DNA of 64,000 nucleotides. It comes from Yersinia bercovieri ATCC 43970 (GTDB lineage Bacteria > Pseudomonadota > Gammaproteobacteria > Enterobacterales > Enterobacteriaceae). The notes beneath the pieces were generated by a model. That model saw only the letters and a list, made by a program, of their open reading frames with translations. It was not told where the DNA came from and did not search any database. Made by a program: the position numbers and the translations under genes. The stretch is taken from positions 2,728,001-2,792,000 of the forward strand of contig NZ_CP054044.1 of assembly GCF_013282745.1 (NCBI RefSeq), in the 5' to 3' direction. Below, in pieces: positions 19,352 through 29,808 of this stretch. How positions within the stretch are numbered: the first letter of the stretch is position 1; the number at the start of each line of letters is the position of its first letter.

Positions 19352-20491
19352 ATGTTTGATTATGAAGTATTACGATTTATCTGGTGGCTGCTGATCGGTG
19401 TGCTGCTGATTGGTTTCGCAGTCACCGATGGTTTCGATATGGGTGTCGGTATTCTGCTGCGGATCATCGGTAAGAATGATACAGAACGTCGGATTATGAT
19501 TAACTCGATTGCCCCCCACTGGGATGGTAATCAGGTTTGGTTGATAACCGCAGGTGGGGCGCTGTTTGCCGCCTGGCCAATGGTGTATGCCGCCGCATTC
19601 TCCGGCTTCTATATTGCGATGATTCTGGTGTTGGCTGCGTTATTCTTCCGCCCGGTCGGTTTTGACTACCGCTCCAAGGTGGAAGATAACCGCTGGCGCA
19701 ACATGTGGGACTGGGGCATCTTTGCGGGTAGCTTCGTCCCTGCGGTGGTGTTCGGTGTGGCGTTCGGTAACTTGCTGCAAGGCGTGCCCTTCCATATGGA
19801 TAGCTACATGCGCCTGTTCTACACCGGTAACTTCTTCCAGTTGCTGAACCCGTTTGGCCTACTGGCGGGGGTGGTCAGCTTAACCATGCTGGTCACGCAA
19901 GGGGCAACCTATCTGCAAATGCGTACCCGCGGCGAGCTGCATCTGCGTTCCCGCGCTGCCGCGCAGATCTCTGCCTTGGTGATGGCGGTTGCCTTCCTGC
20001 TGGCCGGTATCTGGTTAGTTAATGGCATTGATGGTTTTGTTATTACCTCAGCGTTAGATACAGCAGCTCAATCTAACCCGATGCGCAAAGAAGTGGCACA
20101 TCAGGCCGGTGCGTGGTTGATTAACTTCAACAAGTACCCAAGCCTGTGGGCGCTGCCTGCTCTTGGGGTGATTCTGCCACTGTTTACTATCTTGCTGTCG
20201 CGCTTTGAAAAAGGGGCTTGGGCCTTCCTGTTCTCATCACTGACCATTGCCTGTGTGATTTTGACTGCCGGGGTCACCATGTTCCCATTTGTTATGCCGT
20301 CAAGCACAGTGCCAAATATCAGTCTGACAATGTGGGATGCGACATCCAGCCTGTTGACACTACAAGTGATGACCATTGTTGCAATCATCTTTGTGCCTAT
20401 CATCTTGCTGTACACCAGCTGGTGCTACTACAAAATGTTCGGGCGCATTGATAAAGACTTTATCGAAAACAACAAGCATTCACTGTACTAA
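19352..20491 (+). CDS. cydB: Cytochrome bd-I ubiquinol oxidase subunit II
   Basis: The protein has 379 residues, the same as E. coli CydB, with eight or nine membrane helices. It pairs with CydA to form the oxidase. The N-terminal stretch GFAVTDGFDMGVGILL is highly conserved in the family. The start lies 14 bases after cydA with AGGAG upstream, and cydX follows 12 bases after its stop. Confidence 0.98.
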   Translation: MFDYEVLRFIWWLLIGVLLIGFAVTDGFDMGVGILLRIIGKNDTERRIMINSIAPHWDGNQVWLITAGGALFAAWPMVYAAAFSGFYIAMILVLAALFFRPVGFDYRSKVEDNRWRNMWDWGIFAGSFVPAVVFGVAFGNLLQGVPFHMDSYMRLFYTGNFFQLLNPFGLLAGVVSLTMLVTQGATYLQMRTRGELHLRSRAAAQISALVMAVAFLLAGIWLVNGIDGFVITSALDTAAQSNPMRKEVAHQAGAWLINFNKYPSLWALPALGVILPLFTILLSRFEKGAWAFLFSSLTIACVILTAGVTMFPFVMPSSTVPNISLTMWDATSSLLTLQVMTIVAIIFVPIILLYTSWCYYKMFGRIDKDFIENNKHSLY

Positions 20492-20503
20492 GGAGCATAA
20501 AGC

Positions 20504-20641
20504 ATGTGGTATTTTGCCTGGATTCTAGGGACACTTCTGGCCTGCTCCTTTGGTATCATTACTGCTCTGGCGCTGGAGCAGAGTGAAGCCAATGCAGCCG
20601 AGAAAGCCGCTAAAAATGGCGAAGACGATGTTGTCCGATAA
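20504..20641 (+). CDS. cydX: Cytochrome bd-I small subunit CydX
   Basis: This 45-residue single-pass membrane protein starts MWYFAWILGTLLACSFG, nearly identical to E. coli CydX (37 residues). It is needed for stable heme insertion and activity of CydAB. The ATG has AAGGAG at 20490-20495. The C-terminal tail (about residues 26-45, charged, Ala/Glu/Lys/Asp) is longer than in E. coli. Its 3' end overlaps the start of ybgE. Confidence 0.95.
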   Translation: MWYFAWILGTLLACSFGIITALALEQSEANAAEKAAKNGEDDVVR

Positions 20642-20915
20642 GTTATATGAGTTAATGGATAAGGGCCCGCTTAGGGCCCTTTCACTGCTGCTCGCGTTTG
20701 CTGTGGCTTTCTGTGTGTTTTGGGACCCTTCGCGTTTCGCGGCGGCAACCAGCTCACTTGAAGTGTGGCAAGAGGTGTTTATCGTGTGGGCAGTGTGTAC
20801 TGGTGTGATTCATGGTGTAGGTTTTCGCCCTAAACGGGTGTGGCTGCGCGCTTTTTTCTCACCACTTCCAGCAATTGTGATCTTGGGCGCGGGATTATTC
20901 TACTTTTTCGCTTAA
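20628..20915 (+). CDS. ybgE: Cyd operon protein YbgE
   Basis: This membrane protein of about 95 residues has three hydrophobic segments. It is recognisable from MDKGPLRALS, FWDPSRFAAATS and GVIHGVGFRPKRVW, which match E. coli YbgE. Its function is unknown; it is always linked to cydAB. The start ATG 20628 overlaps the end of cydX. An alternative ATG at 20616 would add four residues, and neither has a strong ribosome-binding site, which fits translational coupling to cydX. Confidence 0.88.
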   Translation: MLSDKLYELMDKGPLRALSLLLAFAVAFCVFWDPSRFAAATSSLEVWQEVFIVWAVCTGVIHGVGFRPKRVWLRAFFSPLPAIVILGAGLFYFFA

Positions 20916-21062
20916 TCTCAACCTATATCGCCTAATCTGCACAAAATCTCTCCTTATGGGCCGCCTGGCCCATAATTATTTTCGTTCTATTCTCGCAAGT
21001 GATTCCAAAGCGTAACGCTCTTCAGTATAGTGTGTCCGTTAATTGCATTACTGGGAAGTAGA

Positions 21063-22150
<1,088 letters not shown>

Positions 22151-22162
22151 GTAGGGGGTTGT

Positions 22163-22591
22163 ATGGCGCGAGTACGTGGTCGTAAACGTCGCGAGCTTAA
22201 GTCTGAAATTAACATTGTTCCCTTGCTTGACGTCTTGCTGGTGCTATTGCTGATTTTTATGGCGACAGCGCCGATTATCACGCAAAGCGTTGAAGTGGAC
22301 CTGCCTGATGCGACGGATTCAAAAACCGTCTCAAGTGATGATAATCCACCGGTGATTGTCGAAGTGTCAGGTGTGGGGCAATATTCGCTGGTGATTGATC
22401 ATCAGCGGATGGAGCAACTGCCCTCAGAACAAGTGGTGGCGGAAGCTCAGGCGAGATTGAAATCGAATCCGAAAACCGTATTCCTGATTGGCGGCGCAAA
22501 AGAGGTCCCTTATGATGAAATCATCAAGGCCCTGAATATGCTGCATCAGGCTGGCGTGACATCGGTGGGCTTAATGACTCAACCGATATAA
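22163..22591 (+). CDS. tolR: Tol-Pal system protein TolR
   Basis: This 142-residue protein has a single N-terminal membrane helix (about 18-38) that contains the essential aspartate Asp23 in NIVPLLDVLLVLL. The rest is a periplasmic ExbD/TolR domain. It forms the proton channel with TolQ and links to peptidoglycan when energised. It starts 12 bases after tolQ with a GTAGGGGG site. Confidence 0.98.
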   Translation: MARVRGRKRRELKSEINIVPLLDVLLVLLLIFMATAPIITQSVEVDLPDATDSKTVSSDDNPPVIVEVSGVGQYSLVIDHQRMEQLPSEQVVAEAQARLKSNPKTVFLIGGAKEVPYDEIIKALNMLHQAGVTSVGLMTQPI

Positions 22592-22702
22592 ATTTGTGTT
22601 GATATTGGCTAGATTGCTAGTGAATCCAGTCAGTAGATACCCTGTTTTTAGCAGTTCCGTTTTTTAGAAATAGAGCGCGGACATCGAGTGTGGAAATCGA
22701 GC

Positions 22703-23803
22703 GTGGGTAAGGCAACCGAGCAAAATGATAAGCTGAATCGCGCCATTATAGTTTCGGTGGTTCTGCATATCGTATTGATTGCCCTGTTGATTTGGGGCTC
22801 TCTGACGCAGACGACTGAAATGGGCGGCGGTGGTGCTGGTGGCGAAGTTATCGACGCCGTCATGGTCGATCCGGGCGCGGTGACAGAACAGTATAACCGT
22901 CAGCAACAGCAGCAGACGGATGCTAAACGCGCAGAACAGCAACGCCAGAAGAAAGCCGAACAACAAGCGGAAGAGTTACAGCAAAAACAGGCCACAGAAC
23001 AACAGCGCCTGAAAGAGTTGGAAAAAGAGCGTCTGCAAGCGCAAGAAGATGCCAAGCAGGCGGCTGAAGAACAGAAAAAACAAGCCGCTGAGCAGCAAAA
23101 ACAGGCCGCTGAGCAACAGAAAGTTGCCGCCGCCGCTGCTGCAAAAGCGAAAGAAGAGCAGAAACAGGCTGAGGCCGCAGCGGCTCAGGCCAAAGCGGAA
23201 GCAGACAAAATCGTGAAAGCGCAGGCTGACGCGCAGAAAAAAGCGGAAGCTGAAGCCAAAAAAGAGGCTGCTGTAGCGGCCGCGGCGAAGAAACAAGCCG
23301 ATGCTGATGCGAAGAAGGCCGCAGAAGCTGCTGAAAAAGCCGCAACCGATGCTGCTGAAAAGAAAGCGGCCGCAGATGCTGAGAAAAAAGCTGCCGCAGA
23401 AGCTGCGGCTGCCACAACAGACGTAGATGATCTGTTTGGTGGCCTGGCAAACTCCAAGAATGCACCGAAAAGTGGTTCAGGCGCAGGTGCTGCCGCCGCA
23501 GGTAAAGGTGGTGGCAAGAAGAGTGGGGCATCAGCGGGTGATATCAGTGGCTATCTGGGCCAGGTAACCGCTGCAATCCAAAGTAAATTTTATGATGCAG
23601 ATCTTTACAAAGGCCGTACCTGTAATCTGCGAATTAAATTAGCACCAGATGGTCTATTAATTGATGTTAAAGCGGAAGGTGGCGACCCGGCACTGTGTCA
23701 GGCTGCTATTGCCGCGGCAAAACTGGCTAAAATACCTAAACCGCCAAGCCAGGATGTTTATGAAGTGTTTAAGAATGTTCCACTTGATTTTAAACCGCAA
23801 TAA
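22703..23803 (+). CDS. tolA: Tol-Pal system protein TolA
   Basis: This protein of about 366 residues spans the periplasm. A membrane helix (about 14-36) anchors it. Domain II (about 60-255) is a long Ala/Lys/Glu/Gln-rich helix with many KKAEAEAKK-like repeats. Domain III (about 275-366) is globular and includes the paired cysteines of GRTCNLRI and DPALCQAA. GTG 22703 aligns with the E. coli start (xSKATEQNDKL) and has GGAAA spaced about 6 bases upstream; an in-frame GTG at 22688 lacks this. Domain III contacts TolB and Pal and is the receptor for group A colicins and filamentous phage in E. coli. Confidence 0.96.
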   Translation: MGKATEQNDKLNRAIIVSVVLHIVLIALLIWGSLTQTTEMGGGGAGGEVIDAVMVDPGAVTEQYNRQQQQQTDAKRAEQQRQKKAEQQAEELQQKQATEQQRLKELEKERLQAQEDAKQAAEEQKKQAAEQQKQAAEQQKVAAAAAAKAKEEQKQAEAAAAQAKAEADKIVKAQADAQKKAEAEAKKEAAVAAAAKKQADADAKKAAEAAEKAATDAAEKKAAADAEKKAAAEAAAATTDVDDLFGGLANSKNAPKSGSGAGAAAAGKGGGKKSGASAGDISGYLGQVTAAIQSKFYDADLYKGRTCNLRIKLAPDGLLIDVKAEGGDPALCQAAIAAAKLAKIPKPPSQDVYEVFKNVPLDFKPQ

Positions 23804-23923
23804 AGTTTGATTGGCAGTGGATAATAGTGTTAATCGACCAGTGGATTATGTAGTTTTGTTTGCGTTGGTTTGTTAAAATTCTGCTAATTATCGCGGGCAT
23901 CCCGCTCGGATAAGGGAGACAAG

Positions 23924-25216
23924 ATGAAGCAGGCATTTCGAGTAGCGCTAGGCTTTTTAGTTTTATGGGCGTCTGTATTACACGCAGAAGTTCGAATTGA
24001 GATTACCCAAGGGGTAGACTCTGCGCGCCCAATTGGAGTCGTTCCATTCAAATGGATGGGGCCGGGCACACCACCTGAAGAGATTGGCGCTATTGTTGGC
24101 GCGGATTTACGTAACAGTGGTAAGTTTAACCCTATTGACGCAGCTCGCATGCCACAACAGCCCTCCACTGCGGCTGAAGTCACGCCTGCGGCCTGGACGG
24201 CATTGGGTATTGATGCCGTTGTTGTTGGTCAGGTTCAACCGAGTGCCGATGGCAGTTATGTCGTTTCTTACCAGTTAGTCGATACTTCTGGTGCTGCAGG
24301 TAGCGTTTTGGCGCAAAACCAGTATAAAGTAACCAAGCAATGGTTACGTTATGCCGCGCATACTGCCAGTGATGAAGTATTTGAAAAACTGACCGGGATT
24401 AAAGGTGCTTTCCGCACCCGTATTGCTTATGTCGTGCAGACGAACGGCGGTAAATTCCCACATGAATTGCGGGTTTCTGATTACGATGGCTACAACCAGT
24501 TTGTGGTTCACCGCTCTCCTGAACCTTTGATGTCACCAGCCTGGTCTCCAGATGGTAGCAAAATTGCTTATGTCACTTTCGAGAGTGGTAAATCAGCACT
24601 GGTTATCCAGACGCTGGCAAATGGTGCAATCAGACAAGTGGCTTCATTCCCACGTCATAATGGCGCACCAGCCTTCTCACCGGACGGGACTAAACTGGCC
24701 TTCGCGTTATCTAAAAGCGGTAGCCTGAACTTGTATGTTATGGACTTAGCTTCTGGCCAAATCAGCCAGGTTACTGATGGCCGTAGCAATAACACAGAAC
24801 CAAGCTGGTTCCCGGATAGCCAAAATCTGGCCTATACCTCGGATCAGGGCGGTCGTCCACAAGTGTATAAAGTGAATATTAATGGCGGTGCGCCACAGCG
24901 AATCACGTGGGAAGGTTCTCAGAACCAGAACGCAGATGTGAGTCCTGATGGTAAGTTCCTGGTATTGGTTAGTTCCAATGGTGGGGCGCAACACATCGCC
25001 AAACAGGATCTAGTAACGGGAGCCGTTCAAGTATTAACGGACACGTTCCTGGATGAAACGCCTAGTATCGCGCCTAACGGCACCATGGTTATCTATAGCT
25101 CGACACAAGGGCTGGGAGCCGTGTTACAGCTGGTCTCGACTGATGGGCGTTTCAAAGCGCGTCTTCCGGCAACTGATGGACAGGTCAAATTTCCTGCCTG
25201 GTCGCCGTATCTGTGA
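23924..25216 (+). CDS. tolB: Tol-Pal system beta-propeller protein TolB
   Basis: This 430-residue periplasmic protein has a signal peptide of about 21 residues ending VLHA, followed by EVRIEITQG, which forms the TolA-box-like N-terminus. Residues up to about 160 form the N-terminal domain. The rest is a six-bladed propeller with repeated [17 protein letters not shown] motifs (near 202, 246, 290, 333 and 421). It binds Pal and transmits TolA action. AAGGGAGA precedes the ATG. It is separated from tolA by 120 bp, where a second promoter could lie. Confidence 0.98.
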   Translation: MKQAFRVALGFLVLWASVLHAEVRIEITQGVDSARPIGVVPFKWMGPGTPPEEIGAIVGADLRNSGKFNPIDAARMPQQPSTAAEVTPAAWTALGIDAVVVGQVQPSADGSYVVSYQLVDTSGAAGSVLAQNQYKVTKQWLRYAAHTASDEVFEKLTGIKGAFRTRIAYVVQTNGGKFPHELRVSDYDGYNQFVVHRSPEPLMSPAWSPDGSKIAYVTFESGKSALVIQTLANGAIRQVASFPRHNGAPAFSPDGTKLAFALSKSGSLNLYVMDLASGQISQVTDGRSNNTEPSWFPDSQNLAYTSDQGGRPQVYKVNINGGAPQRITWEGSQNQNADVSPDGKFLVLVSSNGGAQHIAKQDLVTGAVQVLTDTFLDETPSIAPNGTMVIYSSTQGLGAVLQLVSTDGRFKARLPATDGQVKFPAWSPYL

Positions 25217-25264
25217 TGCATGTGTAAATACGTATGTATGGCAAACTATAAAAGGATCAAAGAG

Positions 25265-25771
25265 ATGCAACTGAACAAAGTGCTAAAAGGGCTAATGTTG
25301 GCTTTGCCAGTTCTGGCTGTAGCTGCGTGTAGTTCTAACAAAAGCGCAAATAATGACCAATCTGGCATGGGCGCTGGCACTGGTACAGAAAACGGCAGCA
25401 ACCTGTCTTCCGAAGAGCAAGCACGTCTTCAGATGCAAGAACTGCAAAAGAACAATATCGTTTACTTCGGTTTCGATAAATACGATATCGGTTCTGACTT
25501 CGCTCAAATGCTGGATGCACATGCTGCATTCCTGCGTAGCAACCCATCTTACAAAGTTGTTGTTGAAGGCCACGCGGATGAACGCGGTACGCCAGAATAC
25601 AACATCGCGTTGGGCGAGCGTCGTGCTAATGCAGTGAAGATGTATCTGCAAGGTAAAGGCGTTTCTGCTGACCAGATCTCTATCGTTTCTTACGGTAAAG
25701 AGAAACCAGCAGTACTGGGCCATGACGAAGCAGCGTTCGCTAAAAACCGTCGTGCAGTTCTGGTTTACTAA
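25265..25771 (+). CDS. pal: Peptidoglycan-associated lipoprotein Pal
   Basis: This 168-residue outer-membrane lipoprotein starts [10 protein letters not shown], as in E. coli. The lipobox LAVAAC places the lipidated cysteine at 22. A Gly/Asn/Ser-rich linker leads to the OmpA-like peptidoglycan-binding domain (about 58-168), with [23 protein letters not shown] and [10 protein letters not shown] containing the diaminopimelate-binding residues. AAAGAG lies just before ATG 25265; an upstream in-frame ATG at 25220 is not needed. Confidence 0.98.
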   Translation: MQLNKVLKGLMLALPVLAVAACSSNKSANNDQSGMGAGTGTENGSNLSSEEQARLQMQELQKNNIVYFGFDKYDIGSDFAQMLDAHAAFLRSNPSYKVVVEGHADERGTPEYNIALGERRANAVKMYLQGKGVSADQISIVSYGKEKPAVLGHDEAAFAKNRRAVLVY

Positions 25772-25780
25772 GAGAATCGC

Positions 25781-26590
25781 ATGAACAGTAACTTCAGACG
25801 TCACTTGGTGGGTCTGTCGTTACTGGTTGGCGTAGCGGTCCCATGGGCCGCTACTGCCCAAGCGCCAATCAGTAATGTCGGCTCCGGCTCGGTAGAAGAT
25901 CGGGTCACTCAACTTGAGCGTATTTCCAACGCTCACAGCCAGCTATTAACTCAACTTCAGCAACAACTGTCTGATTCGCAACGCGATGTTGATAGTTTAC
26001 GCGGTCAGATCCAAGAAAATCAGTACCAGCTCAATCAAATTGTTGAGCGGCAAAAACAGATCTACCAGCAGATGGATAGTCTGAGTGGTGGTCAGGGGGC
26101 TTCAACAGCCGCGCCTGCGGCTGATGCTGCTGCGTCAGCTAATGCAGCGACTGGAAGTTCCGATACTGCTGCGGCAGGGACAATAGCTACTACAGCGGCT
26201 CCTGCGGCAAGTACTGGTGATGAAAACAGCGATTATAATGCGGCTGTTTCCTTGGCTCTTGAGAAAAAGCAATACGATCAAGCGATCACTGCTTTCCAAG
26301 GTTTTGTGAAACAGTATCCAAAGTCGACTTACCAGCCTAATGCCAACTACTGGCTAGGGCAGTTGTATTACAACAAAGGTAAGAAAGACGATGCTGCATA
26401 TTATTATGCTGTTGTAGTGAAAAATTATCCCAAGTCTCCAAAAAGTTCAGAAGCGATGTTTAAAGTTGGGGTGATCATGCAGGATAAAGGCCAAAGCGAT
26501 AAAGCGAAGGCGGTTTATCAACAAGTGATCAAGCAATATCCTAATACTGATGCTGCTAAACAGGCACAGAAACGTTTATCTGCTCTTTAG
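25781..26590 (+). CDS. cpoB: Cell division coordinator CpoB
   Basis: This 269-residue periplasmic protein has a signal peptide ending near ATAQA (residues 24-28). A trimerising coiled coil (about 40-105) is visible from its heptad-like Gln/Leu pattern. A low-complexity Ala/Thr/Ser linker (about 106-150) leads to three tetratricopeptide-type repeats in the C-terminal 115 residues. CpoB links the Tol system to peptidoglycan synthase PBP1B at the septum. It starts 9 bases after pal and ends the tol-pal operon; the tRNA-Lys array follows. Confidence 0.96.
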   Translation: MNSNFRRHLVGLSLLVGVAVPWAATAQAPISNVGSGSVEDRVTQLERISNAHSQLLTQLQQQLSDSQRDVDSLRGQIQENQYQLNQIVERQKQIYQQMDSLSGGQGASTAAPAADAAASANAATGSSDTAAAGTIATTAAPAASTGDENSDYNAAVSLALEKKQYDQAITAFQGFVKQYPKSTYQPNANYWLGQLYYNKGKKDDAAYYYAVVVKNYPKSPKSSEAMFKVGVIMQDKGQSDKAKAVYQQVIKQYPNTDAAKQAQKRLSAL

Positions 26591-26782
26591 CCTTTTTCGA
26601 GTCCAGGAATTGGTCATATTGACTAATTTCTGGGCTTTGGCGAGCGAAGAACAAGCAGTTAGACGCCTCAACAGAAATTTAAGTTGCACTGTGAAGAGAA
26701 ATTAGTAATATATGCCGCCGTTGCCAAGACAACTTGTAAAACGTTAAGGCAGCAGGAAATTATCGTCAGTAGTACCGGTAAT

Positions 26783-26858
26783 GGGTCGTTAGCTCAGTTG
26801 GTAGAGCAGTTGACTTTTAATCAATTGGTCGCAGGTTCGAATCCCGCACGACCCACCA
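26783..26858 (+). tRNA. lysT: tRNA-Lys (anticodon TTT), copy 1
   Basis: These 76 bases include an encoded CCA. The acceptor strand GGGTCGT pairs with ACGACCC, the anticodon loop is CTTTTAA (anticodon TTT), and the T loop is TTCGAAT. The position behind cpoB is that of the lysT-valT-lysW cluster in E. coli. The gene letter is assigned by position only. Confidence 0.97.
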
Positions 26859-26925
26859 TTACCTTTGCAAGACGAGCAGTTCCGCACGACAGACTCCGCG
26901 TTGTCATCAAGTAATAATACATAAT

Positions 26926-27001
26926 GGGTCGTTAGCTCAGTTGGTAGAGCAGTTGACTTTTAATCAATTGGTCGCAGGTTCGAATCCCGCACGACCCACC
27001 A
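26926..27001 (+). tRNA. tRNA-Lys (TTT), copy 2
   Basis: The sequence is identical to copy 1. It begins a tandem repeat with a period of 142 bp that includes the spacer. Confidence 0.97.
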
Positions 27002-27067
27002 TTATGTAGCAGCATAGTTATCCCGCACCACGAATATCGAATTGTCATTAAGCAGTAAATACATAAT

Positions 27068-27143
27068 GGGTCGTTAGCTCAGTTGGTAGAGCAGTTGACT
27101 TTTAATCAATTGGTCGCAGGTTCGAATCCCGCACGACCCACCA
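27068..27143 (+). tRNA. tRNA-Lys (TTT), copy 3
   Basis: The sequence is identical to copies 1 and 2. The spacers before and after it (27002-27067 and 27144-27209) differ from each other at only a few bases, so this is a recent tandem duplication. Confidence 0.97.
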
Positions 27144-27209
27144 TTATGTAGCAGCACAGTTATCCCGCACCACGAATACCGAATTGTCATTAAGCAGTAA
27201 GTACATAAT

Positions 27210-27342
27210 GGGCCGTTAGCTCAGTTGGTAGAGCAGTTGACTTTTAATCAATTGGTCGCAGGTTCGAGCCGAGCGAAGCGAGACAGCAACGCGCTAGCGT
27301 TGACCCGAAGGGCGAGTCCGCAGGACGAGTAATCCCGCACGA
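27210..27342 (+). pseudogene. Interrupted tRNA-Lys copy 4
   Basis: Bases 27210-27267 match a tRNA-Lys from the acceptor 5' strand to GGTTCGA in the T arm, with TTT anticodon. The next 63 or so bases are foreign to the tRNA and consist of small hairpins with CGAG between them. Then AATCCCGCACGA resumes at 27331, but the acceptor 3' strand and CCA are absent. The 5' acceptor strand reads GGGCCGT, as in copy 5, and no matching ACGGCCC follows. The gene cannot form a normal tRNA as written. Confidence 0.8.
27268..27330 (+). repeat. Array of mini-hairpins inserted in tRNA-Lys copy 4
   Basis: Four small inverted repeats follow one another: GC-GAA-GC, CAACGC-GCTA-GCGTTG, CCC-GAA-GGG and TCC-GCA-GGA. 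The first, third and fourth close on GNA triloops and are followed by CGAG or GAG. Related but decayed sequence (CTTTGCAAG-ACGAG, then TTCCGCACGA) occurs in the spacer after copy 1 at about 26863-26888. I do not recognise a named family. Confidence 0.6.
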
Positions 27343-27378
27343 TGAGCATCGAATTGTTAGTCAGTAACAAAACATAAT

Positions 27379-27454
27379 GGGCCGTTAGCTCAGTTGGTAG
27401 AGCAGTTGACTTTTAATCAATTGGTCGCAGGTTCGAATCCCGCACGGCCCACCA
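27379..27454 (+). tRNA. tRNA-Lys (TTT), copy 5, compensated acceptor stem
   Basis: This is an intact 76-base tRNA with CCA. It differs from copies 1-3 at base 4 (C for T) and at the paired base in the 3' strand (G for A: ACGGCCC), so the acceptor stem stays fully paired. Confidence 0.96.
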
Positions 27455-27650
27455 TTATGTTTATGTCGCCTGAACCATACTCCTCCCAAGCTCCCAATTT
27501 ATATTTTTACTTCCAGCCCCCAAATATCATCTCTATAATCTTCCTACCGCTCTTCTATCACTCTATTTTTCACCTCACTTTTAACTCCATTAAACATTTT
27601 TGCCATTATCGGACAATATCGAGCGACTTTTCGCTAAATATTGGTTATTT

Positions 27651-27668
27651 TGTTTAGGATAAAAAACA
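27651..27668. promoter_or_regulatory. NadR-like operator upstream of nadA
   Basis: TGTTTA-N6-AAAACA resembles the NadR operator TGTTTA-N6-TAAACA with one mismatch. It lies 68 bp before the nadA start, where NadR repression is known in E. coli. Confidence 0.5.
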
Positions 27669-27732
27669 AACCAATTCTACTGGCAGTCAGCAATGGTTGG
27701 TGGCGTCGGAATGATTGGCAACAGAGATGTGA

Positions 27733-28797
<1,065 letters not shown>

Positions 28798-28851
28798 GTT
28801 GTGAATTCGATTAAATGGCCTTAACACTTATTATTTATACCAAAAATTATT

Positions 28852-28974
28852 TATACCCAAAAAATTTGGCGTTGCAGGTAGGCGGCAACAAGAGAATCCC
28901 GATGAGTTTACATCAGTAAGTGATTCGGGTGAGGGCGCGTGGTCAACACCCCTGCAACTTCAAATACGATGGGT
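28852..28974 (+). repeat. ERIC element between nadA and pnuC
   Basis: These roughly 123 bases begin TATACCCAAAAAATTTGGCG and end with TGCAACTTCAAATACGATGGGT, matching the two ends of the enterobacterial repetitive intergenic consensus. The central AGTTTACATCAGTAAGTGAT matches the core palindrome. In yersiniae ERICs are short mobile-like insertions that can fold in RNA and affect mRNA stability. This copy lies 54 bases after nadA and 20 before pnuC. Confidence 0.9.
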
Positions 28975-28994
28975 GACAGCTAAAAGGACGCCAA

Positions 28995-29723
28995 ATGGAT
29001 CTCTTCAGTACAAGCAATATATTGGTGCATATTCCGCTGGGTGCGGGCGGTTATGACCTTTCATGGATTGAGGCGATTGGTACGCTGTTTGGGTTGCTGT
29101 GCATCTGGTTTGCCAGCAAAGAGAAGATCATCAACTATCTGTTTGGTTTGATTAACGTGACACTGTTCGCGGTGATTTTCTTCCAGATCCAGCTCTATGC
29201 CAGCTTGTTATTGCAGCTGTTCTTCTTCGTCGCCAATATTTACGGCTGGTATGCCTGGAGCAAACAGACCCCCGATAATCAGGCTGAGTTGAAGATCCGC
29301 TGGCTATCTTTGCCCAAGGCATTGGGTTGGGCGGCGGTCTGCATCGCCGGTATCACCTTGATGACACTGCATATTGATAGCGTATTTGCCTGGTTGACTC
29401 GGGTGGCTGTGACGGTGATGCAGAGCTTAGGTGCCAATGTGCAAATGCCTGAGTTGCAACCTGATGCTTTCCCCTTCTGGGACTCCACCATGATGGTCTT
29501 GTCCATTGTGGCAATGATCCTGATGACCCGCAAATATGTTGAAAACTGGTTGATTTGGGTGGTGATTGACGTGATCAGTGTCGCAATATTCGCCTATCAA
29601 GGGGTGTACGCCATGGCGCTGGAGTACGTAATACTGACGCTGATTGCCCTGAACGGTTCGTGGTTGTGGATGAAGAGTGCGGCGCGAAATCATTCACGCC
29701 CGCTGTCGGTCCAAGGTAAGTAA
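28995..29723 (+). CDS. pnuC: Nicotinamide riboside transporter PnuC
   Basis: This 242-residue inner-membrane protein has about seven helices of the PnuC (pseudo-SWEET) fold. The tryptophan/tyrosine-rich motif IYGWYAWSK (near 83-91) and the RKYVENWLIWVVIDV motif near 178-192 are characteristic of the substrate channel. It imports nicotinamide riboside by facilitated diffusion. The gene lies downstream of nadA, which suits shared NadR control. AAAGGA stands before the ATG. Confidence 0.96.
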   Translation: MDLFSTSNILVHIPLGAGGYDLSWIEAIGTLFGLLCIWFASKEKIINYLFGLINVTLFAVIFFQIQLYASLLLQLFFFVANIYGWYAWSKQTPDNQAELKIRWLSLPKALGWAAVCIAGITLMTLHIDSVFAWLTRVAVTVMQSLGANVQMPELQPDAFPFWDSTMMVLSIVAMILMTRKYVENWLIWVVIDVISVAIFAYQGVYAMALEYVILTLIALNGSWLWMKSAARNHSRPLSVQGK

Positions 29724-29760
29724 TATTTCAGTTCAATAGCTTTTTGCTGGGTAGCATTAA

Positions 29761-29799
29761 TCAGGCCGTAGGTTTCCCTGTGTGGAGCCTACGGCCTGA
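29761..29799. terminator. Convergent hairpin between pnuC and zitB
   Basis: TCAGGCCGTAGG and CCTACGGCCTGA form a perfect 12-bp stem with a 15-base loop. Neither side has a strong T tract, so it may stall transcription from both sides rather than act as a standard intrinsic terminator. Confidence 0.6.
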
Positions 29800-29808
29800 C
29801 TGTTGGCC

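Noticed and set aside
22923..23531. Long open frames on the minus strand opposite tolA
   Set aside because: They mirror the Ala/Lys/Gln-rich repeats of tolA; the predicted products are low-complexity Leu/Ser/Phe-rich strings with no start site or homology.
26783..27454. Regular direct repeats that could suggest a CRISPR array
   Set aside because: The repeats are whole tRNA-Lys genes of 76 bases, and the spacers are similar to one another, not unique.
26684..27657. Short + strand frames running through the tRNA-Lys genes
   Set aside because: They translate tRNA sequence (for example VEQLTFNQLVAGSNPARP) and cannot be real proteins.
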